A stretch of 33,520 bases of DNA from Marinoscillum sp. (lineage in GTDB: Bacteria; Bacteroidota; Bacteroidia; Cytophagales; Cyclobacteriaceae): NCBI GenBank assembly GCA_024305105.1, contig JAMWZA010000048.1, forward strand, positions 1 through 33,520, given 5' to 3'. Positions 1 to 9,029 of the stretch are shown here, piece by piece. Under the pieces are notes generated by a model. It worked only from the letters and a program-made list of their open reading frames with translations, ran no database searches and was not told the DNA's origin. Each line of letters opens with the position of its first letter. Positions within the stretch are counted from its first letter, which is position 1. The position numbers and the translations under genes are program-made.

Positions 1-37
1 CCTATGAGATAGCCTCTTTACTTTTTAATATATTTTT

Positions 38-235
38 TTATAACAACTTCGAGTCAATTTCTACCAACTCTTCTTCAAGCTGCTCTTTGGTTTTACCCGT
101 TTTCTGCTGGAGTATCCCGATGAGTTCTTCAGCCTTACCTTCGGCCATCTTTAAATCATCATCAGTCAATTCTCCGTATTTCTCTTTTAACTGTCCTTTC
201 CATTGGTTCCAGTTTCCTTTTATCTGTAAATCCAT
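38..235 (-). CDS. CsbD-like small stress protein
   Basis: A 65-residue, highly charged, helix-forming protein with no signal peptide or membrane segment. The start ([21 protein letters not shown]) and the later helix with [16 protein letters not shown] match the CsbD family, whose members are about 60-70 residues long and typically begin with a W-x2-W/K-G-x2-K-x2-W/Y-G-like pattern. In other bacteria CsbD-like genes are general-stress genes of unknown biochemical role. It lies downstream of fabF on the same strand but about 80 bp away, so co-transcription is uncertain. The family call is confident; the function is not known. Confidence 0.85.
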   Translation of the reverse strand: MDLQIKGNWNQWKGQLKEKYGELTDDDLKMAEGKAEELIGILQQKTGKTKEQLEEELVEIDSKLL

Positions 236-313
236 AATTATAAGGTCGTTAAGTTCAACAAATGTTTATCCTTATTAACGTCCTAATAATGAGATTGTTA
301 TCAGTAATTCAGA

Positions 314-1555
314 TTAACTGAATTTTTTGAACAAGGTAATCGCATTGTGACCACCAAATCCAAAACTGTTGTTCATGGCCACATTTACTTCACTTTCTAC
401 AGCGGTATTGGCAATGATGTTGAGCGCGTTTGGTACTTGGGGATCCAACTCTTCCAGGTTGATGGTAGGAGGCATAATGCCATCCTCAATAGCTTTAACA
501 CAAAAGATGCTTTCAATGGCACCTGCAGCACCAAGTAAATGTCCTGTCATGGACTTGGTAGAGCTGACGTGTAGCTTCTTTGAATCTCCGAATGTGTTCA
601 TTATCGCCTTGGTTTCACTGATGTCACCAACAGGTGTAGAGGTGGCATGTGCATTGACATAGTCCACATCAGCAGGATTAAGACCAGCTTCTTTCAGCGC
701 GTTTTCCATTGCTCTGGAGGCTCCTTTACCTTCTGGATGTGTAGCGGTCATGTGGTAGGCATCTGCTGTCATGGAAGCACCAACAATTTCAGCGTAGATG
801 TGAGCACCCCGCTTTTTTGCATGTTCGTATTCTTCCAAAATCAAAGCGCCTGCTCCTTCACCCATGACAAATCCATCCCGATTAACGTCAAATGGTCTTG
901 ATGCTTTTTCAGGTGCGTCGTTTCGTGTAGACATGGCTTTCAATGCATTGAACCCGCCAATAGAAGCTGGAGTGACTGGTGATTCAGATCCACCTGTGAT
1001 AAATGCTGTAGCCTTGCCCATTTTGATGTAATTGAATGCGTCCATGATCGCCGCGTTGGCTGTGGCACAGGCGGCTACTGTGGTGTAGTTGATTCCCATT
1101 AAACCAAATTTCATGGAGATCATTCCGGAGGCCATATTGGTGATGAGACGTGGGATGAAGAACGGACTGTATCTGGGAGTACCATCTCCTTTGGCAAATT
1201 CAGAAACTTCCTTTTCGAACGTATCCATGCCACCCTGGCCAGAGCCCCAGATTACTCCAAGCTCAAAAGGATCGATTTTTTCCAAGTCCAGTCCGCTATC
1301 AGTTAAGGCTTCTGTAGCGCAATACAGTGCGTATTGGGTGAACGCATCAGATCTCTTAATTTCATTGCGATCCAAAACGCCTGCCGGATCAAATCCCTTG
1401 AGTTCGCACGCAAACTGTGTTCTGAATTTTTCAGAATCGAAATAGGTTATTGGTTTAGCTCCGGAGACTCCGTTTGTGGCATTCTTCCAGGTCTCCTCCA
1501 AATTGTTGCCGAGTGGGGAGAGTGCTCCCATTCCGGTTATTACTACTCTTTTCAT
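314..1555 (-). CDS. fabF: 3-oxoacyl-[ACP] synthase II (FabF)
   Basis: A 413-residue cytoplasmic ketoacyl-ACP synthase that condenses malonyl-ACP with acyl-ACP in fatty-acid elongation. The start MKRVVITGMGALSPLG and the length are normal for FabF. The catalytic Cys163 sits in TVAACATAN, His303 in NAHATSTPVGD, and Lys334 and His339 in KSMTGHLLGAAGA, so the Cys-His-His machinery is complete. The C-terminal NNSFGFGGHNA motif is also intact. It is not next to acpP, fabG or other lipid genes here, so it may be a second FabF copy or serve a specialised acyl pathway; the sequence alone does not decide this. The family assignment is certain. Confidence 0.96.
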   Translation of the reverse strand: MKRVVITGMGALSPLGNNLEETWKNATNGVSGAKPITYFDSEKFRTQFACELKGFDPAGVLDRNEIKRSDAFTQYALYCATEALTDSGLDLEKIDPFELGVIWGSGQGGMDTFEKEVSEFAKGDGTPRYSPFFIPRLITNMASGMISMKFGLMGINYTTVAACATANAAIMDAFNYIKMGKATAFITGGSESPVTPASIGGFNALKAMSTRNDAPEKASRPFDVNRDGFVMGEGAGALILEEYEHAKKRGAHIYAEIVGASMTADAYHMTATHPEGKGASRAMENALKEAGLNPADVDYVNAHATSTPVGDISETKAIMNTFGDSKKLHVSSTKSMTGHLLGAAGAIESIFCVKAIEDGIMPPTINLEELDPQVPNALNIIANTAVESEVNVAMNNSFGFGGHNAITLFKKFS

Positions 1556-1665
1556 ACTTCTTGCTTAGACGGATTGTTCAACTAGCTTGCAAGATAATGT
1601 GCAAAGGCAGATTATTACCCTGATTGACTCGACGAATTAATAAAAACAGTATATACAATGATGAA

Positions 1666-2736
1666 TTAGTTCTCTTTGAAAGGATCAGCAAACTGAGGAT
1701 CAGAGACAACAATCTCATCGGTTAGTGTATGTAAAAATGCGACCAGGGCATCACGTTCTTCTATTGTTATGTTTAAAACCAGTGGATTGCCTTGTTCATC
1801 CATTAATTGTTGATCGAGATTAGGTGAGCGTCTCATTTTATCGCTGTAATGTTCGATCACGCTATCCAGGTTCGCAAACCGGCCATCATGCATGTAAGGT
1901 GCTGTTAAAGCCACATTGCGTAGCGAAGGGATTTTGAACTTCCCAATGTCAGCTGATACACCCGTAGTTCTAAATCGGCCCTCATCCTCAGGGTTTTCAT
2001 CCAGACCAATGTCAGCAAAGCCGCCATTGTTTACTGCTAAGTATCCAGAAGGGTTGTCTACCTGATGGCAGGAATTGCAATCGTACTTTTCAAAAAAGAG
2101 ATCCAGTCCCTGAAGCTCCAACTCTGTCAGGCCTTCACCAGTAATCATAAACTCATCCAGTCTCGTTTGGCTCGTTTGAATGCTTAAAACAAACATACTG
2201 ATAGATTGTGCAATTAACTCTGAGGTTACCTGACTTCCGTATACTCTGTCAAAAGCCTTTCGGTAATAATCCAGATTCTCCACTTTTTTCACGAGCTCAT
2301 TGACATCCCTTAAGCCATGTTCATTATGATCTGTAAAGGGCATGAGTACCATTTGTTGTAAATCCATTTCACGTCCATCCCAAAACAGCGGTGTAGGGCC
2401 AATGGTATCCTCAGTCATGTTCATGGAATCAAACACGATTGAATTATCAATTGAGATGTTTTGAATGGGCATTGAATTTCGAGAAGTCATTCGGCCGTTG
2501 ACACCGGGACTTAGTTTTACATTATCAGCAAACCCAAATTCTTGTTTGTGGCATGAGCCACAGGAGACGGAGTTATCTGCAGATAGCTGTTTGTCATAAA
2601 ACAACACGCGTCCGAGTTGAAACTCATCGTAGATGGCATCTTCCGGCTCGGGAATATGCTCTTCGACCTTCACAATATCATTACAGGAAGCGGTAATAAT
2701 TAAAGCAGTGATGCAACTTAGGTAGAATGTTTTCAT
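1666..2736 (-). CDS. Di-haem cytochrome c peroxidase / MauG-family lipoprotein
   Basis: A 356-residue periplasmic protein with two c-type haem sites: CGSCH at residues 59-63 and CNSCH at 220-224. The spacing and the segments LFYDKQLSADNSVSCGSCH and APYMHDGRFANLDSVIEHY are typical of the cytochrome c peroxidase/MauG superfamily. I chose the ATG at 2736 because MKTFYLSCITALIITASC is then a proper lipoprotein signal with Cys18; a longer reading from 2772 adds twelve residues that do not look like a signal peptide. Family members reduce hydrogen peroxide or oxidise protein side chains. Which applies here is unknown. The gene stands alone, with about 110 bp to fabF downstream. Confidence 0.88.
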   Translation of the reverse strand: MKTFYLSCITALIITASCNDIVKVEEHIPEPEDAIYDEFQLGRVLFYDKQLSADNSVSCGSCHKQEFGFADNVKLSPGVNGRMTSRNSMPIQNISIDNSIVFDSMNMTEDTIGPTPLFWDGREMDLQQMVLMPFTDHNEHGLRDVNELVKKVENLDYYRKAFDRVYGSQVTSELIAQSISMFVLSIQTSQTRLDEFMITGEGLTELELQGLDLFFEKYDCNSCHQVDNPSGYLAVNNGGFADIGLDENPEDEGRFRTTGVSADIGKFKIPSLRNVALTAPYMHDGRFANLDSVIEHYSDKMRRSPNLDQQLMDEQGNPLVLNITIEERDALVAFLHTLTDEIVVSDPQFADPFKEN

Positions 2737-2833
2737 GGTAGTAAAAAATAGGCTTAACATAAAGACAGACACCCGATTTGCTTAAAAGGTTGTGCACTAG
2801 TGGTTTATGAGTCAATGTCGTTTAGTTAAGAAT

Positions 2834-2931
2834 GTCATCCCGAAGCATTGAGGTGCTCGACAAGAGGGATCTTCCTTATCAAAGAAACCTTCTTATTATA
2901 GAGTGGAAGATTTATCCTGTGTCGAAATGAC
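2834..2931. repeat. REP-like imperfect palindrome
   Basis: The left arm begins GTCATCCCGA and continues with GACAAGAGGGATCTTCC. The right arm holds GGAAGATTTATCCTGTGTC followed by GAAATGAC, which is approximately the reverse complement. The loop is about 30 bp. Short palindromes of this GTCAT-type sequence are common as dispersed intergenic repeats in Bacteroidota; whether this one is multicopy cannot be seen here. It separates the divergent peroxidase and helical-repeat genes. Confidence 0.6.
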
Positions 2932-2972
2932 CGGGTCGCGGAGACCGGGTCGCGGAGACCGAGTCGCGCAGA
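2931..2972. repeat. Three tandem 14-bp repeats
   Basis: Two identical copies of CCGGGTCGCGGAGA (2931-2944 and 2945-2958) are followed by a third with two changes, CCGAGTCGCGCAGA (2959-2972). The array abuts the right arm of the palindrome and is far more GC-rich than its surroundings, so it probably belongs to the same repeat element. Reading through it gives an open frame that I do not consider coding. Confidence 0.75.
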
Positions 2973-3100
2973 CAATATTTAAAGACTTAACTAAGCGACA
3001 TTGGTATATGAGTTTATTTTCCTGTTTACACATCAATTGGGATATTATCTTAATAGCCAGAGGTTTAAATTACTCTCAAAGAAAAATCCGTAAGAAACAA

Positions 3101-3610
3101 ATGAATGAATTGATGCATGTATTGGTGGATCGGGTCAGTAAAGACCGGATGGTAGATTACATCAAAACGCACCCAGAGGTTTTGCCCAGAGTGTTAGAGC
3201 TGGCAGCATCTAATGAAGTACCTGTCGGTTGGAGAGCTTGCTGGATGCTGTATCATTATTTGGGAAAAGATGACTCACGGGCAAGACCTTCTATTACAAG
3301 ACTAATAGCTGCGATTCCCGGTAAAATCGATGGCCATCAGCGTGAATTGATTAAGCTGATATCCAAAATGAAGCTTGATGATGAACAAGAGGGGGCGATG
3401 TTTGATCAGTGTATGAATGTCTGGGAGTCTGTTAAGAAAATTCCCTCTACCAGATTGATGGCTTTTCGTTTCATTATGAGTGTACTCCAGAAGTATCCGG
3501 AACTGATCAATGAAGTAAATTATATCGCTCAGGACCATTATTTGGATTCTTTGTCACCGGCCATCAGGAAATCAGTCAGTCGGCAACTGGAGATCTTAAA
3601 AGTAAAGTGA
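3101..3610 (+). CDS. Small HEAT-like helical-repeat protein, function unknown
   Basis: A 169-residue, all-helical cytoplasmic protein with no signal peptide. The pattern VLPRVLELAASNEVPVGWRACWMLYHYL, followed by further amphipathic helices, resembles HEAT/Armadillo repeats and a family often annotated as hypothetical in Bacteroidota. The open frame extends upstream to 2903, but that part reads through the REP-like palindrome and the 14-bp tandem repeats, so I place the start at ATG 3101 (MNELMHVLVDRV). The 3' end faces and partly overlaps a decayed response-regulator fragment on the other strand. HEAT-like proteins usually act as protein-binding scaffolds; no specific role can be stated. Confidence 0.65.
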   Translation: MNELMHVLVDRVSKDRMVDYIKTHPEVLPRVLELAASNEVPVGWRACWMLYHYLGKDDSRARPSITRLIAAIPGKIDGHQRELIKLISKMKLDDEQEGAMFDQCMNVWESVKKIPSTRLMAFRFIMSVLQKYPELINEVNYIAQDHYLDSLSPAIRKSVSRQLEILKVK

Positions 3611-3867
3611 TCGCTGTGCTTAACAGTCATTCGGTACCCTATCGATCTAAGGTTTGCAATCTTCAGTGTTGGGTCATTTTTAAGGTGTTTTCTGATTCGG
3701 GTGATGAACACATCCATGCTGCACGCCACGAAAAAGCCATCTTTTTTCCAAACCTCTTGAAGGAAAGTCTCCCGTTCCATGACCTGATTAGGGTTCTCGA
3801 TAAAGAGCTGCAGGATCTTATTTTCTTTGTTGGTTAGCTGATACCAATTGTTCTTAGTTGTTACGCG
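3538..3867 (-). pseudogene. C-terminal remnant of an OmpR-type response regulator
   Basis: Read on the minus strand from about 3867, the open frame gives QLTNKENKILQLF, then PNQVMERETFLQEVW, SMDVFITRIRKHLKNDP and NLRSIGYRM. This is the winged-helix DNA-binding domain of OmpR/PhoB regulators (LT-x-KE-x2-IL; SMDV-I-x-RLRK-L-x2-DP). Upstream there is an in-frame stop at 3868-3870 and then the end of the PAS gene, so the receiver domain is gone. After GYRM (about 3628) the frame runs on into non-homologous sequence and overlaps the 3' end of the helical-repeat gene. There is no credible start for the domain; the ATG at 3780 lies inside it. I read this as a truncated, dead gene. Confidence 0.75.
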
Positions 3868-3930
3868 CTATGCTTAACCAGCCTTGGAAACAAAGCCTTA
3901 GCTGGGAGCGACATAGGTGTTTACAATTCA

Positions 3931-4647
3931 TTAGCCTACCAATTTCTTGATTACCACGAGGATGTTTTTATGGTAAGTGTGAAATGATACCTCAATTGGG
4001 AATTGAGTGCCGTTTCTAATTGATCCGGTCGCAGAAACGCGTTGTTTGGAATGATTTAGTAGTGTTTTGCGCAGTGAAGTCATTATATCTTTCTGACTTT
4101 TTTCACCAAAGGGATCTATTAGGTTCACAATGTTCATGTATCGAAGCTCATCGCAAGGACATGCAAAGGTTTTACTAGCGGATTCATTACACAGAAGGAT
4201 GCGCCCGTGAATATCACATACAAGTAACGAGTCTGGATGGTCATCAAAAAGTGTATGGTGAAGGCTTTGAATTTGCCTTAGCTGAGTTACATCCTTATGT
4301 ATCAATACGTAGTTTTTACTACCTGAATTAGTAAAAACCGGATAAATCGAGATCTTACACTCTTTGTATCCACAGACTTTAGAGTCTAGTAAGAAAGCGT
4401 TTTTGCTGATGATCGCATCATCAGCGTTGATTAGAAGTTTTTCAAGATCCTCGATTTCTTCTTCGTTCGCCAGGAAGCCACTATACTTTCGACCGATAAT
4501 ATCATATGTAGCCAATCCAACCAGTTCTCTGAATTTTTGGTTTGTATCACATATTATTCCCTGATAATCCAGGGTACAAGTAATCAATTCGTTAGCAATG
4601 TAGCGTGTGATAACGCTGTTTGTTGATTCGGCGGTAATCATAGTCAT
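3931..4647 (-). CDS. Tandem PAS-domain protein without output domain
   Basis: A 238-residue soluble protein. The first PAS domain is at about residues 13-118 (ITCTLDYQGIICDTNQKF ... LVGLATYDIIGRKYSGFL) and the second at about 125-236 (DDHPDSLLVCDIHGRILLCN, ending in VEVSFHTYHKNILVVIKK-like strands). No histidine-kinase, cyclase, phosphodiesterase or DNA-binding domain follows, so it is a stand-alone sensor or adaptor. Two in-frame ATGs (4647 and 4641) could start it. It is divergent from the hybrid kinase at 4968 and ends near the dead response-regulator fragment, so it may itself be the rest of a degraded sensor system. Ligand and partner are unknown. Confidence 0.75.
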   Translation of the reverse strand: MTMITAESTNSVITRYIANELITCTLDYQGIICDTNQKFRELVGLATYDIIGRKYSGFLANEEEIEDLEKLLINADDAIISKNAFLLDSKVCGYKECKISIYPVFTNSGSKNYVLIHKDVTQLRQIQSLHHTLFDDHPDSLLVCDIHGRILLCNESASKTFACPCDELRYMNIVNLIDPFGEKSQKDIMTSLRKTLLNHSKQRVSATGSIRNGTQFPIEVSFHTYHKNILVVIKKLVG

Positions 4648-4967
4648 AAAGGTTTAGTCAAAGGACATTAAATGATTTCAGTTTATCAGATGCATCTCGT
4701 TGATATAGCAGATTTACTCGTTGAGTGATTATAAAGTCAGAAAACAAACGGTTGGTTTACCAGTGGAGGTTTTGGAAATGAAAGGAATCGCTGACCACCG
4801 CAACAATACCTTTGGATATGGTGGTAAAATGAACTGTAACGGATGCTTACTCGTCTAGAGTGTTTTTAGATGAAAATGAAGTGTCTGCTACATTTAGGCT
4901 TTTTTGTCATTGTTGATTTATTTAAACTCTTCTACTTGATTATCTTGGTGCAGAGAAATTGTTAACT
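4648..4967. other. Divergent intergenic region between PAS protein and hybrid kinase
   Basis: About 320 bp without a gene. It must carry promoters for both divergent genes, but I see no convincing TTTG-N19-21-TAnnTTTG pair. The only structure noted is a 6-bp inverted repeat, ACCACC near 4795 and GGTGGT near 4822, with a long loop; its meaning is unclear. Confidence 0.4.
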
Positions 4968-7900
4968 ATGATAGAACCTCAAATTCCGAAGAATGAACAG
5001 CAAAGGATTGACTCCCTTCATTCATTGGATATTTTGGATACCTTGCCAGAAAAGGATTTTGACGACATTGTTCGACTAGCTTCACAATTGTGCGATACGC
5101 CCATTTCTCTTATCACATTTGTAGACAGGGATCGTCAATGGTTTAAGTCAAAAATTGGCCTAAACGTAGATGAGACTCCCAGGAAATTTGCATTCTGTGC
5201 GCACGCCATTAATGAGCCCGATAAGATCTTGGAGGTAGAGGACTCATTTAAGGATGATCGTTTTGTAGACAACCCACTAGCAGTTGGAGAACCACACGTA
5301 CGTTTTTATGCGGGTATGCCCATCGTTAACGACGTTGGTCATGCACTTGGGACAATTTGTGTGATTGACAACAAACCCAACAAGTTGACCAAAGAACAGG
5401 AGCAGTCTCTCAGTGTTTTAGCTTCACAAGTTTCATTGCTCCTTAAACTAAGATCTGCAAACAAGGATTTAAGTGAAAGTGAAAAGAATTTTTCAAGACT
5501 GGTTAATGGATTAGATGACATCATCTTTGAGCTGAATGATGATTTCACTTTTAAGTTTGTCAATAAGAAATTCATCGATCATTCTGGATATTCTGAGAAG
5601 GAATTGATGGCTAAGTACTTCTGGGATATCGTAAAAAAAGGCTACCGAAAGGAGCTATTGGGTTTTTATCAGAACCAGTTGGACAAGGGGATAAAAAAGT
5701 CTTATTACGAATTTCCGTTTCTTACAAAAAACAATAAGGAAGTTTGGGTTGGGCAAAATGTGGTTCTTGATAAGGAAGATGATAAAATTCGCGTACTTGC
5801 TACATGTCGAGATATCACCGAAAAACGCAGTAAAGAGCGGCTGTTCAGGTTGCTCTCTGAGAACTCCAAAGACTTGATTTGTCTGCATAATCCAACGGGA
5901 GATTACGTCTACATTTCTAAATCAGTGAAGGATTTGTTGGGGTATGATCAGGAGGATTTGATAGGGAAAAACCCTTATGACTATATGCATCCAGATGATG
6001 CGCAACGTCTGAGAGAATATCCTCAGACGGGTTCCTTGGAAGAGAAAGGAGAGGAGTACCGTCTCAAGGGTAAGTCGGGTAAGTATGTCTGGTTTGAATC
6101 ATATACTAAACCAATTCTGGATGTAGCAGGAAATGTGGAATCATTCCAAACGAGCTCTCGGGATATCTCCGATAGAAAGGAAGCCGAACAGTTACTTGAG
6201 CGAAACCGAAATAGCATTGAAGCTATCATCGAAAATACCGATGCGGCGATATGGTCTATCGATACTTCATACCACTATAAAATCATCAACAAAGTATATG
6301 CTGATTTGGTACGAGCAGTTACTGGCAAGCCTCCGAGTGTGGGAGATAATTGTTTAGAACTAAACAACCCCCAATTTAAGACTCTCACTCCCTATTACGA
6401 GAAAACTTTGAAGGGGGAAAACTTTGAAAAGGAGTTTAGACTGAAAATAGAGGGGGGGACACGTTATTATAAAAATTATTTCAACCCAATAAAGGACCTC
6501 AATGATCAGGTAGTCGGAGTTTCGGTCTATGCACGGGACATCACTGAGGAGAAAAATGTTAAAAAGAGAACAGATCGTTATGGTGATGGATTAAAGTTAC
6601 TTAATTCCATTTCATCTAATAATTACCTTTCTACCGAAACCAGACTTAAAAAAAGTCTGGAATTGGCTTGTTTTTTCTTCGGGATGAAGCTGGGGGTGTT
6701 ATCAGAGATTGTTGATGATGAAATTGTGATAAGGGCTATTCATTCGGAAGTAAAGGATGATTTAGGGAAGGATACACGCCTTCCATTAAAGGGCTCGATT
6801 ACCAAGATGCTCATTGATAAGAAGGAGCTAATATACCTTGATTCCAGTAATGATTCGACCTTCATTCCAAGTGATGAGTTGCAAAAAATTGGGTTAAAGA
6901 CACTTTTTGGGGTTCCGCTGTATGTTCATGGAGAGCTATATGGCGCACTAACTTTCGGCGCAAAGACAAAAAAGCAAAATGAGTTTGATTCGCATGATGT
7001 TGATTTTTTAAACCTGATGGCCTCCTGGGTGAGTTCTGTGTTGGAGCGTGATCAGTACGAAAGCCAACTCATAGATGAAAAGGAAACCTTGCGGGAATTT
7101 GTGCGTTCCGCTCCTGCTGCCATAGCTATGCTAAATCGGGACCTGGAGTACATAGCTGCCAGCGTAAAGTGGATGGAAGACTATGGACTGAATAATGTGG
7201 AGATTTTGGGTAAAAATCACTACGAACTTTTCCCGGAAATAGTTGACGATTGGAAAAATGTTCATAAAAGGTGTCTTGCAGGGGAAGTAATTAGCAAAGA
7301 GCGAGACACATTTATACGAAGCAATGGAGAAACGCTGTGGTTAAAATGGGAAATTCGTCCCTGGTATGAGAAGAAGGGTAAAATTGGCGGTGTTGTCATG
7401 TTTACCGAGTTGATTACTGAGATTGTAAAACAAGAGGTAGAGCTACGAAAGGCCAAGGAAGAAGCTGAGAAAGCCGCTCAGGCCAAAGAGACATTTTTGT
7501 CCACCATGTCACACGAAATCAGGACACCTATGAACGCAATCATTGGTATTTCCAATTTACTAATGAGTGATAAACCACGTCCTGATCAATTGGACAATCT
7601 TTCGTTGCTAAAGTTTTCCAGCACCAATCTGCTGTCATTGATAAACGACATCCTTGATTTCAATAAAATAGAGGCTGGAAAAATGGACCTGGAGTCCATT
7701 GACTTCAATTTGAAAGAAGTGGCCAATAATGTGGTCCAGACACTTAAGTTACGCGCGGAGGAAAAAGGGTTGGCATTGATGTTTAATTATCAAAATGGAG
7801 TTCCCGAGCATTATATTGGAGACTCTGTAAGATTGACTCAGGTTCTAACCAATCTGGTAAGCAACGCCATTAAGTTTACATCAGCAGGGTTTGTAAACCT

Positions 7901-8924
7901 GGAGATCAACGGTACTAAACTAGACGATGCTTATGACCTACACGTGAGTGTGACTGATACAGGTATCGGAATACCGGAGGATAAGCAGGAGAGTATTTTT
8001 GAGAATTTTACGCAGGCGGCATCTAATGTAACCAGAGAATACGGGGGAACAGGGCTTGGGCTGACTATATGTAAAAAGATTCTTGCCTTAATGGGATCGA
8101 AAATAAGCGTCTCTAGTCAAGTTGGAGATGGATCAACATTCTCGTTTACGCTTAGACTACCAGTAGGCAAAGTAAAGTCTCTTAAAAAGTCCTTCAAGCG
8201 TAAAATTAATGAGCAACAGGTAAGTGAAAACACAAAAATTCATTTACTAATAGCCGAAGATAATCAGGCTAATCAAAAGGTGCTTTCCAGGTTTTTGGAT
8301 CGATGGGCTTTTAAGTATGACTTTGCTGACAATGGATTGGAAGCACTCCATATGATCAAAGAAAAACCTTACAGTATGGTATTAATGGATATCCAGATGC
8401 CCGTAATGGATGGGTTCGAAGCAGTCCGTCAGATTCGAGCTATTAAAGAACCCTTCCATGAGCAGGTTCCCATTTTCGCACTGACTGCATCAGTTCTTCT
8501 AGGCGTACAGGAAAAGGTAATGGCCGCAGGAATGAATGGATATTTGGGTAAACCGTTTGATCCAGATGAACTTTACGAGAAGATATTAGAGTTTGCTCAA
8601 CCATTACCATCTGAAGAGCCAACAAAGCCTGTGGTTACACTCATAGAGTCAGTGACCTTAAGTGATCCAGATTTTGAGCGTTATCTGGAAGAATCCTTTA
8701 AAAGCCAGGTGATACCACAACTGCAGAGATTGTTGATGTTGGTCAAAAGCGGTGATAAACCAGGAGGTGAGGAGCTATTCGCAACGCTATCAAAAAATGG
8801 AGTATTAGGCGCTTTTAGTCCATTAAATGAGATCTTCTTAGCTGATTTTAAAGAGGTTATTAATGGAACGCATTTCAGTACATTAGAAGAAATTGTTTCG
8901 CGATTCGACCATACCAGCGTTTGA
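4968..8924 (+). CDS. GAF/PAS hybrid sensor histidine kinase
   Basis: A 1318-residue soluble hybrid kinase. Approximate domain order: GAF (20-160, with ITFVDRDRQWFKSKIG and FCAHAI), three PAS domains (173-285, 290-410, 415-530), a second GAF (545-690), a fourth PAS (700-820), a short coiled coil, HisKA with the acceptor His849 in STMSHEIRTPMNAI, HATPase_c with NLVSNAIKFT, DTGIGIP and GGTGLGLTI, and a receiver (1090-1205) with Asp1141 in MDIQMPVMDG and GKPF. A tail of about 100 helical residues follows, with no clear match. I chose ATG 4968 over a TTG three codons upstream. The lack of membrane segments implies cytoplasmic sensing. The next gene supplies the HPt domain that such a receiver would need for a phosphorelay. 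Confidence 0.92.
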   Translation: MIEPQIPKNEQQRIDSLHSLDILDTLPEKDFDDIVRLASQLCDTPISLITFVDRDRQWFKSKIGLNVDETPRKFAFCAHAINEPDKILEVEDSFKDDRFVDNPLAVGEPHVRFYAGMPIVNDVGHALGTICVIDNKPNKLTKEQEQSLSVLASQVSLLLKLRSANKDLSESEKNFSRLVNGLDDIIFELNDDFTFKFVNKKFIDHSGYSEKELMAKYFWDIVKKGYRKELLGFYQNQLDKGIKKSYYEFPFLTKNNKEVWVGQNVVLDKEDDKIRVLATCRDITEKRSKERLFRLLSENSKDLICLHNPTGDYVYISKSVKDLLGYDQEDLIGKNPYDYMHPDDAQRLREYPQTGSLEEKGEEYRLKGKSGKYVWFESYTKPILDVAGNVESFQTSSRDISDRKEAEQLLERNRNSIEAIIENTDAAIWSIDTSYHYKIINKVYADLVRAVTGKPPSVGDNCLELNNPQFKTLTPYYEKTLKGENFEKEFRLKIEGGTRYYKNYFNPIKDLNDQVVGVSVYARDITEEKNVKKRTDRYGDGLKLLNSISSNNYLSTETRLKKSLELACFFFGMKLGVLSEIVDDEIVIRAIHSEVKDDLGKDTRLPLKGSITKMLIDKKELIYLDSSNDSTFIPSDELQKIGLKTLFGVPLYVHGELYGALTFGAKTKKQNEFDSHDVDFLNLMASWVSSVLERDQYESQLIDEKETLREFVRSAPAAIAMLNRDLEYIAASVKWMEDYGLNNVEILGKNHYELFPEIVDDWKNVHKRCLAGEVISKERDTFIRSNGETLWLKWEIRPWYEKKGKIGGVVMFTELITEIVKQEVELRKAKEEAEKAAQAKETFLSTMSHEIRTPMNAIIGISNLLMSDKPRPDQLDNLSLLKFSSTNLLSLINDILDFNKIEAGKMDLESIDFNLKEVANNVVQTLKLRAEEKGLALMFNYQNGVPEHYIGDSVRLTQVLTNLVSNAIKFTSAGFVNLEINGTKLDDAYDLHVSVTDTGIGIPEDKQESIFENFTQAASNVTREYGGTGLGLTICKKILALMGSKISVSSQVGDGSTFSFTLRLPVGKVKSLKKSFKRKINEQQVSENTKIHLLIAEDNQANQKVLSRFLDRWAFKYDFADNGLEALHMIKEKPYSMVLMDIQMPVMDGFEAVRQIRAIKEPFHEQVPIFALTASVLLGVQEKVMAAGMNGYLGKPFDPDELYEKILEFAQPLPSEEPTKPVVTLIESVTLSDPDFERYLEESFKSQVIPQLQRLLMLVKSGDKPGGEELFATLSKNGVLGAFSPLNEIFLADFKEVINGTHFSTLEEIVSRFDHTSV

Positions 8925-9029
8925 CCTGATTGATAGACAACTTAACTGGGTAAAACCTTCGGTTAACGAGTAGTGAAGATTAGGACTTGTGAGTTGAAGT
9001 AAATTTGAATTGAATTTATATTGAGATAA

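Noticed and set aside
1587-1603. TTGCAA-GATAA-TGTGCA upstream of fabF as a fifth metal operator
   Set aside because: The right arm is shifted by one base and imperfect, and fabF has no link to the metal genes.
2931-2972. CRISPR-like array
   Set aside because: The repeats are 14 bp, directly adjacent with no spacers, and no cas gene is present.
2903-3100. Upstream extension of the helical-repeat gene (66 extra residues)
   Set aside because: It translates the palindrome and the 14-bp tandem repeats and gives low-complexity Arg/Gly-rich sequence unlike the rest of the protein.
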